Source: Barnesiella viscericola DSM 18177
Lineage (GTDB): Bacteria > Bacteroidota > Bacteroidia > Bacteroidales > Barnesiellaceae
Assembly (NCBI RefSeq): GCF_000512915.1
Contig: NZ_CP007034.1
Location: 1,240,001 to 1,304,000, forward strand
Reading direction: 5' to 3'
DNA length: 64,000 nt
In this document: positions 41,465-49,832 of the stretch, in pieces
Layout: every line of letters begins with the position of its first letter
Numbering within the stretch: position 1 is the stretch's first letter
Position numbers and translations under genes: made by a program
Notes under the pieces: model-generated
Told to the model about the DNA's origin: nothing
The model's database searches: none
The model's input: the letters and a program-made list of their open reading frames with translations, nothing else

Positions 41465-41496
41465 ATGTTGTAAAACATACAAAAGCAATATATTTG
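41465..41496 (+). promoter_or_regulatory. Promoter of the candidate small RNA
   Basis: The -7 box TATATTTG (41489-41496) is a full match and GTTG (41467-41470) lies 18 nt upstream. The -33 region is inside an imperfect palindrome, ATGTTgtaaAACAT (41465-41478), similar to the one at 17738-17753. Confidence 0.65.
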
Positions 41497-41502
41497 CACT
41501 GT

Positions 41503-41568
41503 GTTTTTCATGGTATTAGATTTAAGGTTAATAAGGATTGGTTGTCGTGAGACAATCAATTTTTTTTT
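41503..41568 (+). ncRNA. Candidate small RNA, about 66 nt
   Basis: A full promoter box at 41489-41496 predicts a start near 41503. A strong intrinsic terminator (ATTGGTTGTC, loop GTGA, GACAATCAAT, then nine T) ends it at about 41568. The segment between is AT-rich (GGTATTAGATTTAAGG), quite unlike the GC-rich genes around it, and has no convincing start site and ORF. By recollection similar AT-rich leader or sRNA segments occur in other Bacteroidales, but I cannot confirm this here. It lies between the GH125 terminator and a convergent terminator. Confidence 0.55.
41537..41568 (+). terminator. Intrinsic terminator of the candidate small RNA
   Basis: A 10-bp stem (41537-41546 with 41551-41560, one G-T pair), a GTGA tetraloop and a run of nine T (41560-41568). 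Confidence 0.85.
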
Positions 41569-41572
41569 GTCC

Positions 41573-41623
41573 CTACCCCAAAAAAAAATCGGCCCTGCCA
41601 CGGAATACACGTGGAGAGCCGAT
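41573..41623 (-). terminator. Terminator of the clan GH-A glycosidase gene
   Basis: On the minus strand ATCGGC (41623-41618) pairs with GCCGAT (41593-41588) and an inner CCACG/CGTGG pair extends the stem. A T run follows (complement of the A run ending at 41588). Confidence 0.75.
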
Positions 41624-41662
41624 ACATAAACAAACAACACTAACCCAACTTTCTTACCCGAT

Positions 41663-42946
41663 TTACGGTATCGTGATATAAAGAGGTGAGCCCGTGAACA
41701 GAGGCTCGATTACGCCACCCTTCACCTCGACGCGACCGGCCTTGCCATACAGGTCGGAGGTAACCAGTTCGCCGTCATTACCCCCTACCGTCAGTTTCAC
41801 CGAGTGAGGTTCTATCGTATCGGGGCTTTTCATCAATTCGGGGGCAGCCCATACCACCAGTTTCACCTTCCCCTCGGGGTTGACAAAGCGCAGGGCAAAG
41901 TCTCGCGAACGCTCCAACGGAATGCGACGCTCCAACTTGTAACCGCTCAACTCCTTGACCAGATTCTTGCAGGCCTCGTAAGCGGGAGTCGTCTCCCCCC
42001 CTTTGTGATAGAGGGCAAAACCCTCCTTGCCGCCCCACTCATACCAGATGGTTACCGGCAACCCTTCGAGCAGGTCGATCAGGTATTGACGCACCACATG
42101 CCAGGCCTGATACTCCTTGGCCAGCGCCGGGTCGCCCCCGGCATATCCCTCGGCCTTACCCAGCGGGAACCCCCGCTCCGAGTTAATCCACAGGCGGTCG
42201 GTCTTGCCTCCGGCCTGTTTCATCAGGTCGCGCGTGTGTGCATAGGCTTCGATATAATCTTCGGGTGCCTTTACCCCATAGGGGTGAACCGACCATATAT
42301 CCCAGTCGATATCGAGCATGCCCTCGGCAAAACAGTAGCTCATCCATTTGTACGACTCGGTCCACATGTTCGACACCGAGCCAGCCAGCACCACGCAGTC
42401 GGGGTTGGCCTCCTTCATGGCCGGAACCGTGGCACGCACCAGGCCGGTGTACTCCCGGGCATATTGGGGCGAATTGCCCACCTTGCCGTGGCGTCCCCAG
42501 AAAGTCATCGTGTTGGGCTCGTTCCACACCTCCCACACAATATTCCGCCCGCGGTAATGCGAAGCCAACTGAGCCGCAAAGCGGGCATAGGCCAGACGGG
42601 CCGACTCGTCCTTCACATGGCCGTAGAGCTTGTTGCTGAATGCCATGCAGCCGATAATACTCAACCCGCGTTTCTCGCAATCGTCGACAAAGCGGTCGTA
42701 CTGACTGAAATCATACACACCTTTCTCCCGCTCGATCGATTCCCATATGAAACCGCGGCGTACCCATTTCATACCCAGCGCCTGCACCCGGTCCAAATCG
42801 TCGGGGCCGTCGGTATCGCCTTTCAACTGCACACCCATGTTGTAGGGAATGGTACCGTCAGGAATAATTCCCGGTCGCTCCGAGGCAGCCAAACCCGGCA
42901 ATATCCACCCCACGAGAAGCGCACTCACCCAAATTTTCATCTTCAT
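41663..42946 (-). CDS. Clan GH-A glycoside hydrolase (GH5/GH39-like), secreted
   Basis: 427 aa. A signal peptide (about 1-21, ending GLAAS) precedes a TIM barrel. The acid/base Glu143 lies in WEVWNEPN and the nucleophile is probably Glu257 (LWINSERGF); both positions and the DIWSVHPYG segment between them fit clan GH-A. The C-terminal ~90 residues form a beta-rich domain. The family could be GH39 or a GH5 subfamily, so substrate (beta-mannoside, beta-xyloside or other) is not fixed. It faces the GH92-GH125 unit on the opposite strand and has its own terminator, so it may be regulated separately. Confidence 0.8.
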   Translation of the reverse strand: MKMKIWVSALLVGWILPGLAASERPGIIPDGTIPYNMGVQLKGDTDGPDDLDRVQALGMKWVRRGFIWESIEREKGVYDFSQYDRFVDDCEKRGLSIIGCMAFSNKLYGHVKDESARLAYARFAAQLASHYRGRNIVWEVWNEPNTMTFWGRHGKVGNSPQYAREYTGLVRATVPAMKEANPDCVVLAGSVSNMWTESYKWMSYCFAEGMLDIDWDIWSVHPYGVKAPEDYIEAYAHTRDLMKQAGGKTDRLWINSERGFPLGKAEGYAGGDPALAKEYQAWHVVRQYLIDLLEGLPVTIWYEWGGKEGFALYHKGGETTPAYEACKNLVKELSGYKLERRIPLERSRDFALRFVNPEGKVKLVVWAAPELMKSPDTIEPHSVKLTVGGNDGELVTSDLYGKAGRVEVKGGVIEPLFTGSPLYITIP

Positions 42947-43071
42947 AACTACACTATTTTTTTAATACTTGTTCGTTGTATATATATTAAAGACGAAAAT
43001 TGGTGAGATTTCTACCCAACCTGAGTTTGGAATATATCAAAAAGAATGTGTGAATATAGCCATCTGACTAC

Positions 43072-43106
43072 AAAAAAAGCCTGCGAGCAGGATTCTCACA
43101 GGCTTT
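43072..43106 (-). terminator. Terminator after tRNA-Leu
   Basis: AAAGCCTGTGAG-type arms (43076-43087 with 43095-43106, one mismatch) and a T run on the minus strand (complement of 43072-43078). It lies 40 nt beyond the tRNA. Confidence 0.8.
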
Positions 43107-43146
43107 ATAACATCGGAAGGATTCAACCACACGGCCTCCCCTCACC

Positions 43147-43231
43147 TGGTGCGGACGACGGGACTCGAACCCACACGTCGCAAGACACTAGATCCTAAGT
43201 CTAGCGCGGCTACCAATTACGCCACGTCCGC
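43147..43231 (-). tRNA. tRNA-Leu, anticodon UAG
   Basis: A class II tRNA of 85 nt including an encoded CCA. The acceptor stem is GCGGACG/CGTCCGC, the D-loop has AATTGGTAG, the anticodon stem-loop CTAGA-CTTAGGA-TCTAG gives anticodon TAG, and the T arm has GGTTCGAGTCC. A long variable arm fits leucine. It reads CUA and, by wobble, other CUN codons. A TATATTTG promoter box lies just upstream (43243-43250) and a terminator downstream, so it is a single-gene unit. Confidence 0.96.
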
Positions 43232-43242
43232 AAACGATAGTG

Positions 43243-43250
43243 CAAATATA
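43243..43250 (-). promoter_or_regulatory. tRNA-Leu promoter -7 box
   Basis: The minus strand reads TATATTTG 12 nt before the mature 5' end. CAAT (ATTG on the minus strand) at 43270-43273 fits a weak -33 box. Confidence 0.65.
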
Positions 43251-43315
43251 CGAGAAGTTTATAAAATTACAATAAATCGCCCGACAAACTTTTGCCCGGG
43301 AGCAGGTGTCGAGCC

Positions 43316-44341
43316 TCACTCCGAGCCGGTTAAGTAGGCAATCGCCCGGTCGAGTATCGTGTCGTGTCCCTGCTCGGCCTGTTCGAGATCCATATCCATT
43401 TTGTAGCCTTCGGTGGGAGCCACGCCAAACTCGGTGTGCTGACGGCTCGCATCATAGATGGGCGAGGCCGAGAAGCGTATGCTCCACCCGTTGGGAAGCT
43501 CCGACGAGAAGGGCAAGCCACTGCCTCCGCCGGTAATGTCGCCCATCACGACAACTTGAGGCAGCTCCTTCATCACCGACACAAAATTGTTGGCCGCGCT
43601 ATACGTTCCCCGATTGGCAAGCACCACAACCGGTTTCTGATAGCGAATGCGGTTGGAGGGCGAGTATTTGATGGGATAGAGTTCCGAAAAATCCTGATGC
43701 CCGGGTCCCGTCTTGTGCGAGATATACCCCACCAGAGTCTCCTGGTTGATAAAGCGCGAGACCAGCGTCTCGACATTCGACAGCGAACCGCCGCCATTGC
43801 TGCGCACGTCGATGATCAGGCCCGTCGAGGTCGACAGGTAGGCCAGTATCTGGTCGAGGTTACCCTCGCCGATGGTGCTCGAGAAGCTGCCGTAGTACAT
43901 GTATCCCACGTTCTGCGGCAGAATCTTGTATTTGATGCCGCTGGTATAGCGGTAGTCGAAGTTGAGATAGTATTCGTCGATGAGCCGCTCCTGATAGTTC
44001 TCGGGCGAACCGTAAAGCCAGTCCCAGTAGCGCGACACGTCATGGGCGGCCGACAGATTCACGTGTCCGTCCTTCAACTCCATGAGCATGTCACCGCAGA
44101 CGCTGAACAGCTCCTCCGAGGTCATCTTCATCGTCAGTTTCTTGCGGTACTTGATGCGCACCTGCTCCCAGTCTATCTCCTTGTATTCAAAGAAACAGTA
44201 GCGCTCGTCGAGAATGGTCCACAGCGCATCGAAATTGCCATAGGGGTCGTTCTCGAAGACCTCGACCTTGTGGCACGACGTGAAGGAGAGGAGCGACAGG
44301 AGCGAAACCAGAAATCCTATTTTTGTAAACTTGCGTATCAT
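43316..44341 (-). CDS. S41-family peptidase lipoprotein (tricorn/C-terminal protease-like)
   Basis: 341 aa. The signal ends at a lipobox Cys23 (SFTSC). A helical N-terminal cap contains the conserved LKDGHVNL (His93), and the peptidase fold follows: IIDVRSNGGGSLSN and the nucleophile Ser248 in NRGTYSAANNF. There is no PDZ domain, and the Ser/Lys dyad Lys of CtpA is not in the expected place, so a tricorn-like Ser/His arrangement is more likely. It is a surface or periplasmic protease of unknown target. It starts 18 nt after the DUF3316 gene in the parC transcript. Confidence 0.85.
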   Translation of the reverse strand: MIRKFTKIGFLVSLLSLLSFTSCHKVEVFENDPYGNFDALWTILDERYCFFEYKEIDWEQVRIKYRKKLTMKMTSEELFSVCGDMLMELKDGHVNLSAAHDVSRYWDWLYGSPENYQERLIDEYYLNFDYRYTSGIKYKILPQNVGYMYYGSFSSTIGEGNLDQILAYLSTSTGLIIDVRSNGGGSLSNVETLVSRFINQETLVGYISHKTGPGHQDFSELYPIKYSPSNRIRYQKPVVVLANRGTYSAANNFVSVMKELPQVVVMGDITGGGSGLPFSSELPNGWSIRFSASPIYDASRQHTEFGVAPTEGYKMDMDLEQAEQGHDTILDRAIAYLTGSE

Positions 44342-44359
44342 ATCCTACTCTGCTTCCTT

Positions 44360-45289
44360 TTAATTATAGACCGATACCACCCGACGGGCCGGGGGTGCCG
44401 AACGAAATATCTCGCCCGAGATACCCAACACGAACATGTGGCCCAGCACCTGGGTATCGAGGTGATTCACATGGGTAGTGCGCATGAGTTGCCGGTAGCC
44501 CAGACGCAGAGCCATCTTGCCCAGATGAAGGTCTACCGAGAGGTAGTTGCGCAGGTCTACCCGGTTGTGCCACGCCCCGAAGTGGACAATGCCGGCGGTA
44601 TTGCCCAAATAGAACATTTCGTAATAGGACTGGCCGAAGGCCGGGGAGAAGAAGGTGCCTACCACCGGCAACGATACCTGATAACGGAAGGTGAGCGGTA
44701 GCCGCCCCACCTGCAGGTGATACGAAGCCATGGCCGTGGCTCCCAGGTCGATGGCCACCTTGGCCGTAGCGGGGTTGTTGGAGTTGCGCAGGTTGTAAAG
44801 TCCGCCCAACGTAAGAGCCGCCTCACCGCCACCGGCAAGCCACAGGCCCCGCCCCAACTGCCAGCGTCGCAGCATGGCAAAGGAGTAGTCGAGGTAAAGC
44901 GACATCATCGCCCCGTTGCCCGACTGGTTGCTCATCGAGGCAAAGTTGAGCAACACGTTGTGGCGGGTCAACCACTTTTCGGGGGCAAAACTGGCGGCCC
45001 GCAACCGCTCGTAACCCAAGGCTACATCGAGGCCGCTGTACCGAATGGGCGACAGATAGGTGTCGAGGGCACTTTGCCGACCGATTTCGAAAGTGAAGGC
45101 CGACGCCACGGGGCGCAACGGCTCTTCCTCCGGCGTCTGCCCAGGAGCCGGTTTGGGTCTGGGTTTGTGCACCGACCGATGAACAGACTTCGGCAGGGGC
45201 TTCGGAGCCGGCTTCTCGGCCCGCAAGGCTGCCGGGAAGAGCAGCGCAATCCCTATGAGGGAGCACAAGAGTGCCTTACTGGTTGTCAT
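44360..45289 (-). CDS. DUF3316-type exported beta-rich protein
   Basis: 309 aa from the ATG at 45289 (a GTG directly upstream abuts the parC stop). A signal peptide (ending ALRAE) is followed by a Lys/Pro-rich linker (KPAPKPLPKSVHRSVHKPRPKP). A domain of amphipathic strands follows (TFEIGRQSALDTYLSP, LGYERLRAASF, MSLYLDYSFAM, LRLGYRQLM), resembling an outer-membrane barrel. By recollection it matches the Bacteroidota family DUF3316, whose function is unknown. It lies 3-6 nt after parC and upstream of the S41 protease, so it is translated from the topoisomerase transcript. Confidence 0.75.
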   Translation of the reverse strand: MTTSKALLCSLIGIALLFPAALRAEKPAPKPLPKSVHRSVHKPRPKPAPGQTPEEEPLRPVASAFTFEIGRQSALDTYLSPIRYSGLDVALGYERLRAASFAPEKWLTRHNVLLNFASMSNQSGNGAMMSLYLDYSFAMLRRWQLGRGLWLAGGGEAALTLGGLYNLRNSNNPATAKVAIDLGATAMASYHLQVGRLPLTFRYQVSLPVVGTFFSPAFGQSYYEMFYLGNTAGIVHFGAWHNRVDLRNYLSVDLHLGKMALRLGYRQLMRTTHVNHLDTQVLGHMFVLGISGEIFRSAPPARRVVSVYN

Positions 45290-45292
45290 CAC

Positions 45293-48052
45293 TTAAAACA
45301 AGGTCATTTGTCCCGAAGGATTTTCGTCCGGATTGTCGGTCCTGTTTTCGGGAAGGTTGTTATCATCGGCTTCATCGACTTCGTCGCTGACGGGCTCCTC
45401 CTGCCTCAGCGGTTCCAGTTCGCGAATCTCGGCCACCGAGTAGGTGGTGAGCCGCTTGCCTTTGGCCTTGAAACCCTTCACGGCAATGAAATCGGCCGCC
45501 TCGACCACCAGCGGCTCACGGAAGGAGTCGCCCCCGCCAAAGGTCACCTCGATGCGGGGATAGGGCACATCGGTCATGAGCAGCAGGCGCGAATCGGAAT
45601 TGTCGCCCAGGAAACTCTGTTTACGGTTCGTCGGTTCAAATACAAAGCGTTTGAGATAGGGATACCCCTGCGTGGCGTCGAAGAGAGCCACGGTCCATAC
45701 CTTGTCGGGCTCGAACTTCTCGATGCGCAGGATATTGGGGTCATAGTGGTTGGTCGCATCGGAGGTGGTGGTGCAATATTCGCCGTTCTGCAAGACGACA
45801 AGCACCAGGTCGTCGCCATGGAACTCGCCCAGGTATTCGCCCCGGCCGTCGTAGTTGAGCCGCAGCACGTCGCGGTCGAACCACACCTTGCGGCCACCCA
45901 GCGTAGAGCCGCCCCGCTCTTTGAGCGAAATGCGGTGTATCTCGTTCTTGGTGAGTATGTTGCCCATCGACTGGCGCCCCTTGATGGCAATCTCGCTGAA
46001 ATCGCGGTCGACAAAGAGGGTCTTCATACGAGGCTTGGGCACGAAGGTAACCCGCAACACCTCGGCCTCGCCGTTGGGATTGGCCGAGAACCAGACCACC
46101 CGCGAACCCGGTTTACCCTGGGTGAGGTCATACTCCTTGTCGCGCGTCACGCCGGTCACGGCAAAACGCTTCATGTAGTGGAGGCCCGCCTTTCCGTCGC
46201 GGTAGACCACGTTGTATATCGTGCGGTTGTCGTTCTTCTTGAAGACGGCAATGTGCAGCAGATTCTTGCCCACGAACATCTTTTCGCTCACCTTCACCAC
46301 CTTGTACTTGCCGTCGCGGTAGAAGAGTATGATGTCGTCGATGTCGGAACAGTTGCACACAAACTCGTCTTTCTTCAACGCCGTGCCGATGAATCCCTCC
46401 TCGCGGTTGATGTAGAGCTTCTCGTTGGCCTCGGCCACCTTGGTCGCCTCGATGGTATCGAAGCTGCGCACCTGGGTGAGGCGGGGATAGCGGCTGCCGT
46501 ATTTCTCGCGCAACGAGTCGTACCACTTGATGGCATAATCGACAATGTGCTCGATGTCGTAGTCGATCTGGGCAATCTGCTCGCGCTTGGCGGCAATGAG
46601 CTCGTCGGCCTTGTCGGAGTTGAATTTGAGGATACGCGCCATCTTGATCTCCATCAGGCGGAGAATATCGTCGCGCGTCACCTCGCGGATAAACGTGGGT
46701 TTGAAGGGCTCCAACCGTTTGTCTACGTGGGCTATGGCCTCGTCCATCGAACGGCTCTCTTCAAACTCCCGGTCTTTATAGATGCGATTTTCGATGAATA
46801 TCTTTTCGAGCGAAGCGAAATGCAGGACCTCCTGCGCCTCTCCCTTCTGTATGAGCAGCTCCTGATGCAGCAGGGCCTTGGTGTTCTCGACGCTGATGCG
46901 CAACAGGTCGCTCACGCTCATGAAGTGCGGCTTGTCGTCGTTGATGACACAGCAGTTGGGCGAGATGCTCACCTCGCAGTCGGTGAAGGCATAGAGGGCA
47001 TCGATGGCCTTGTCGGACGAGGTGCCGGGTATGAGATGAACCAGAATCTCGGCATGCTGGGCCGTATTGTCGTCGACCTTGCGGATCTTGATTTTCCCCT
47101 TCTCCTGCGCTTTGAGTATCGACTCGATGAGCGACGAGGTGGTCTTGCCGTAAGGTACCTCGACGATGGAGAGGGTGCGGTTGTCAAGCTTCTCGATTTT
47201 GGCACGCACCTTCACGCTGCCGCCCCGCTCGCCGTCGTTGTATTTGGTCACGTCGATGAAGCCGCCGGTCTGAAAATCGGGATAGAGGTGAAACTCCTCG
47301 CCCCGCAGATAGGCTACGGCTGCCTCCAAAATTTCGTTGAAATTGTGGGGCAGAATCTTCGACGACAAGCCCACGGCGATACCCTCGGCTCCTTGGGCCA
47401 GCAGCAGGGGGAATTTCACCGGCAGGGTTACCGGCTCCTTCTTGCGGCCGTCGTAGGAGAGTTTCCACTCGGTTGTCTTGGGATTGAAGACGACATCGAG
47501 GGCAAACTTCGAGAGGCGCGCCTCGATGTAACGGGGAGCGGCGGCCGAGTCGCCCGTGAGGATATTACCCCAGTTTCCCTGGCATTCGACCAGCAGATCC
47601 TTCTGTCCCAACTGTACCAGCGCGTCGCCGATGGAGGCGTCGCCGTGCGGGTGGAACTGCATGGTGTGACCCACGATATTGGCCACCTTGTTGAAGCGCC
47701 CGTCGTCAAGCAGCTTCATGGCATGAAGAATGCGCCGCTGCACCGGCTTCAACCCGTCGGACAAGTGTGGAACGGCCCGCTCGAGTATGACATACGAGGC
47801 ATAGTCGAGGAACCAGTTCTGAAACATTCCCGAGAGTTGGAACTTGATGTCGGGCTTGTCGGGCGTAGGTACCTTGTAGGCCGAGTGGGTAGCTGCCGAC
47901 TCGTCATTCTCGCCAGCCATCTCCTCACTCCCGCCAACCTCCGCCTCGTTCTCGCCAGTCGGCACCCCGCTCTCGTCGGCCGAATCGGAATTTTCGCCGA
48001 CGGGATTCTGGGGCATATCTTCTTCCTGCGGTGTGGTTATATCGTCGCTCAT
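45293..48052 (-). CDS. parC: DNA topoisomerase IV / gyrase-like subunit A
   Basis: 919 aa. It contains the breakage-reunion core with catalytic Tyr175 (AAPRYIEARL), the helix-turn-helix region with HPHGDASIGDALVQLGQ, a coiled-coil arm, and a C-terminal beta-pinwheel-like region. The N-terminus (1-60) and C-terminus are acidic low-complexity tails. At the site equivalent to E. coli GyrA Ser83 it has Ala139, while the Asp87 equivalent is Asp143. With no GyrA-box (QRRGGKG) visible, ParC is more likely than GyrA. No parE lies beside it. It starts a transcript with DUF3316 and S41 genes. Confidence 0.9.
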   Translation of the reverse strand: MSDDITTPQEEDMPQNPVGENSDSADESGVPTGENEAEVGGSEEMAGENDESAATHSAYKVPTPDKPDIKFQLSGMFQNWFLDYASYVILERAVPHLSDGLKPVQRRILHAMKLLDDGRFNKVANIVGHTMQFHPHGDASIGDALVQLGQKDLLVECQGNWGNILTGDSAAAPRYIEARLSKFALDVVFNPKTTEWKLSYDGRKKEPVTLPVKFPLLLAQGAEGIAVGLSSKILPHNFNEILEAAVAYLRGEEFHLYPDFQTGGFIDVTKYNDGERGGSVKVRAKIEKLDNRTLSIVEVPYGKTTSSLIESILKAQEKGKIKIRKVDDNTAQHAEILVHLIPGTSSDKAIDALYAFTDCEVSISPNCCVINDDKPHFMSVSDLLRISVENTKALLHQELLIQKGEAQEVLHFASLEKIFIENRIYKDREFEESRSMDEAIAHVDKRLEPFKPTFIREVTRDDILRLMEIKMARILKFNSDKADELIAAKREQIAQIDYDIEHIVDYAIKWYDSLREKYGSRYPRLTQVRSFDTIEATKVAEANEKLYINREEGFIGTALKKDEFVCNCSDIDDIILFYRDGKYKVVKVSEKMFVGKNLLHIAVFKKNDNRTIYNVVYRDGKAGLHYMKRFAVTGVTRDKEYDLTQGKPGSRVVWFSANPNGEAEVLRVTFVPKPRMKTLFVDRDFSEIAIKGRQSMGNILTKNEIHRISLKERGGSTLGGRKVWFDRDVLRLNYDGRGEYLGEFHGDDLVLVVLQNGEYCTTTSDATNHYDPNILRIEKFEPDKVWTVALFDATQGYPYLKRFVFEPTNRKQSFLGDNSDSRLLLMTDVPYPRIEVTFGGGDSFREPLVVEAADFIAVKGFKAKGKRLTTYSVAEIRELEPLRQEEPVSDEVDEADDNNLPENRTDNPDENPSGQMTLF

Positions 48053-48145
48053 AGGCTCTTTTTGGATTAAAAAAATGGGGAAAGCTCACACCTGCCGGTG
48101 CCGCTCTTTTTATTTTTTAAGGGGGTGTATTGCTACATTCCCCTG

Positions 48146-48153
48146 CAAAAATA
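48146..48153 (-). promoter_or_regulatory. parC promoter -7 box
   Basis: The minus strand reads TATTTTTG, a full TAnnTTTG match about 95 nt before the parC ATG. Confidence 0.45.
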
Positions 48154-48176
48154 CAAATTTAATCGAAAAAAATCAT

Positions 48177-48184
48177 TTACTTTG
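48177..48184 (+). promoter_or_regulatory. glyS promoter -7 box (near-consensus)
   Basis: TTACTTTG matches 7 of 8 positions of TAnnTTTG. It lies 85 nt before the glyS ATG, divergent from the parC box. Confidence 0.4.
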
Positions 48185-48268
48185 TGCTCTAAAATAGCCC
48201 GATTAAGCGATAAATCGAGCAAAAAAATGCAAAGATAAAAAGACAAGAAGCAATAAACCTGAAAAAAA

Positions 48269-49813
48269 ATGGCACAAGAAGACGTTTTCAAGAAATTGGT
48301 ATCTCATTGTAAAGAGTATGGGTTCGTATTCCCGTCGAGCGAAATATATGACGGCCTGGCTGCCGTATACGACTACGGACAAATGGGTGTCGAACTGAAA
48401 AACAACATCAAGAAATATTGGTGGGACAGCATGGTGATGCTGCACGAAAACATCGTGGGCATCGACTCGGCCATCTTCATGCACCCGACAATCTGGAAGG
48501 CTTCGGGCCACGTCGACGCATTCAACGACCCCCTCATCGACAACAAGGATTCCAAGAAACGTTACCGTGCCGATGTGCTCATCGAGGACTGCATCGCCAA
48601 GATGGACGAGAAAATCGAGAAAGAGGTCGAGAAGGCTGCCAAACGGTTTGGCGACTCGTTTGACGAGAAACTTTTCAGAGAGACCAACCCCCGCGTGCTC
48701 GAACACAAGGCCAAACGCGACGAACTGCACGCCCGCTATGCCAAGGCCATGAACGACGGTGACCTGAACGAACTGCGTCAAATCATTCTCGACTACGATA
48801 TCGTGTGCCCCATCAGCGGCACGAAGAACTGGACCGAGGTACGTCAGTTCAACCTGATGTTCTCGACCGAGATGGGTTCGACCGCCGACGGTTCGATGAA
48901 GGTCTACCTGCGCCCCGAGACGGCTCAGGGTATCTTCGTCAACTTCCTGAACGTACAGAAAACGGGCCGCATGCGCATTCCCTTCGGTATCGCGCAGATT
49001 GGCAAGGCCTTCCGTAACGAAATCGTAGCCCGCCAGTTCATCTTCCGCATGCGGGAGTTCGAGCAGATGGAGATGCAGTTCTTCGTACGTCCGGGCGAAG
49101 AGCTCAAATGGTTCGAGAAGTGGAAAGAGACCCGCTTGAAATGGCACAAGGCACTGGGCCTGGGCGACCAGAAATACCGCTTCCACGACCACGAGAAGCT
49201 GGCCCACTATGCCAATGCAGCCACCGACATCGAGTTTGAGATGCCCTTCGGCTTCAAGGAGGTAGAGGGTATCCACTCGCGCACCAACTTCGACCTGGGC
49301 AACCACGAGAAATTCTCGGGCAAGAAGATACAATATTTCGACCCCGAACTGGGCGAATCGTACACCCCCTACGTAATCGAGACCTCGATTGGTGTAGACC
49401 GCATGTTCCTGAGTGTGATGGCTGCCGCCTACTGCGAAGAGACGCTCGACAACGGCGAGAGCCGCGTCGTGCTGCGCTTGCCGGCTCCGCTGGCTCCGGT
49501 GAAGGTTGCCGTAATGCCGCTGGTACGCAAGGACGGTCTGCCCGAAAAGGCCCGCGAAATCATCAACTCGCTGCGCTTCGACTTCAACTGCCAGTATGAC
49601 GAGAAGGACTCGATTGGCAAGCGCTACCGCCGTCAGGACGCCATCGGCACTCCCTTCTGCGTCACCGTCGATCACCAGACGCTCGAAGACCACACCGTGA
49701 CCGTGCGCTTCCGCGACACCATGGAGCAACAGCGCGTGGACATCGACCAGTTACAGAGCCTCATCGGCGAGCAGGTGAGCCTGAAATCCTTGTTAAAGAA
49801 AGTAGCAGAATAA
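48269..49813 (+). CDS. glyS: Glycine--tRNA ligase, single-chain alpha2 type
   Basis: 514 aa. It charges tRNA-Gly. It is the eukaryote-like class II type, not the bacterial alpha2beta2 enzyme: the N-terminus VFKKLVSHCKEYGFVFPSSEIYDGL, motif 2 region RIPFGIAQIGKAFRNEI, and YLRPETAQGIFVNF are visible, with an anticodon-binding domain at the C-terminus (APVKVAVMPLVRKDGL). lemA starts 19 nt downstream and an FKBP lipoprotein 19 nt after that, so the three may be co-transcribed. Confidence 0.97.
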   Translation: MAQEDVFKKLVSHCKEYGFVFPSSEIYDGLAAVYDYGQMGVELKNNIKKYWWDSMVMLHENIVGIDSAIFMHPTIWKASGHVDAFNDPLIDNKDSKKRYRADVLIEDCIAKMDEKIEKEVEKAAKRFGDSFDEKLFRETNPRVLEHKAKRDELHARYAKAMNDGDLNELRQIILDYDIVCPISGTKNWTEVRQFNLMFSTEMGSTADGSMKVYLRPETAQGIFVNFLNVQKTGRMRIPFGIAQIGKAFRNEIVARQFIFRMREFEQMEMQFFVRPGEELKWFEKWKETRLKWHKALGLGDQKYRFHDHEKLAHYANAATDIEFEMPFGFKEVEGIHSRTNFDLGNHEKFSGKKIQYFDPELGESYTPYVIETSIGVDRMFLSVMAAAYCEETLDNGESRVVLRLPAPLAPVKVAVMPLVRKDGLPEKAREIINSLRFDFNCQYDEKDSIGKRYRRQDAIGTPFCVTVDHQTLEDHTVTVRFRDTMEQQRVDIDQLQSLIGEQVSLKSLLKKVAE

Positions 49814-49832
49814 AAACACAAATCCATTCGAT

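Noticed and set aside
41509-41637. A small ORF starting inside the candidate small RNA
   Set aside because: It would read through the T9 terminator and the opposite-strand terminator and has no supporting ribosome site.
43149-43337. Small plus-strand frame over the tRNA
   Set aside because: It is the complement of the tRNA-Leu gene.
44717-48070. A 1117-codon open frame on the plus strand opposite parC and DUF3316
   Set aside because: It mirrors the codon bias of the real minus-strand genes, shows no domain and crosses two known genes; GC-rich coding DNA often leaves such open frames.
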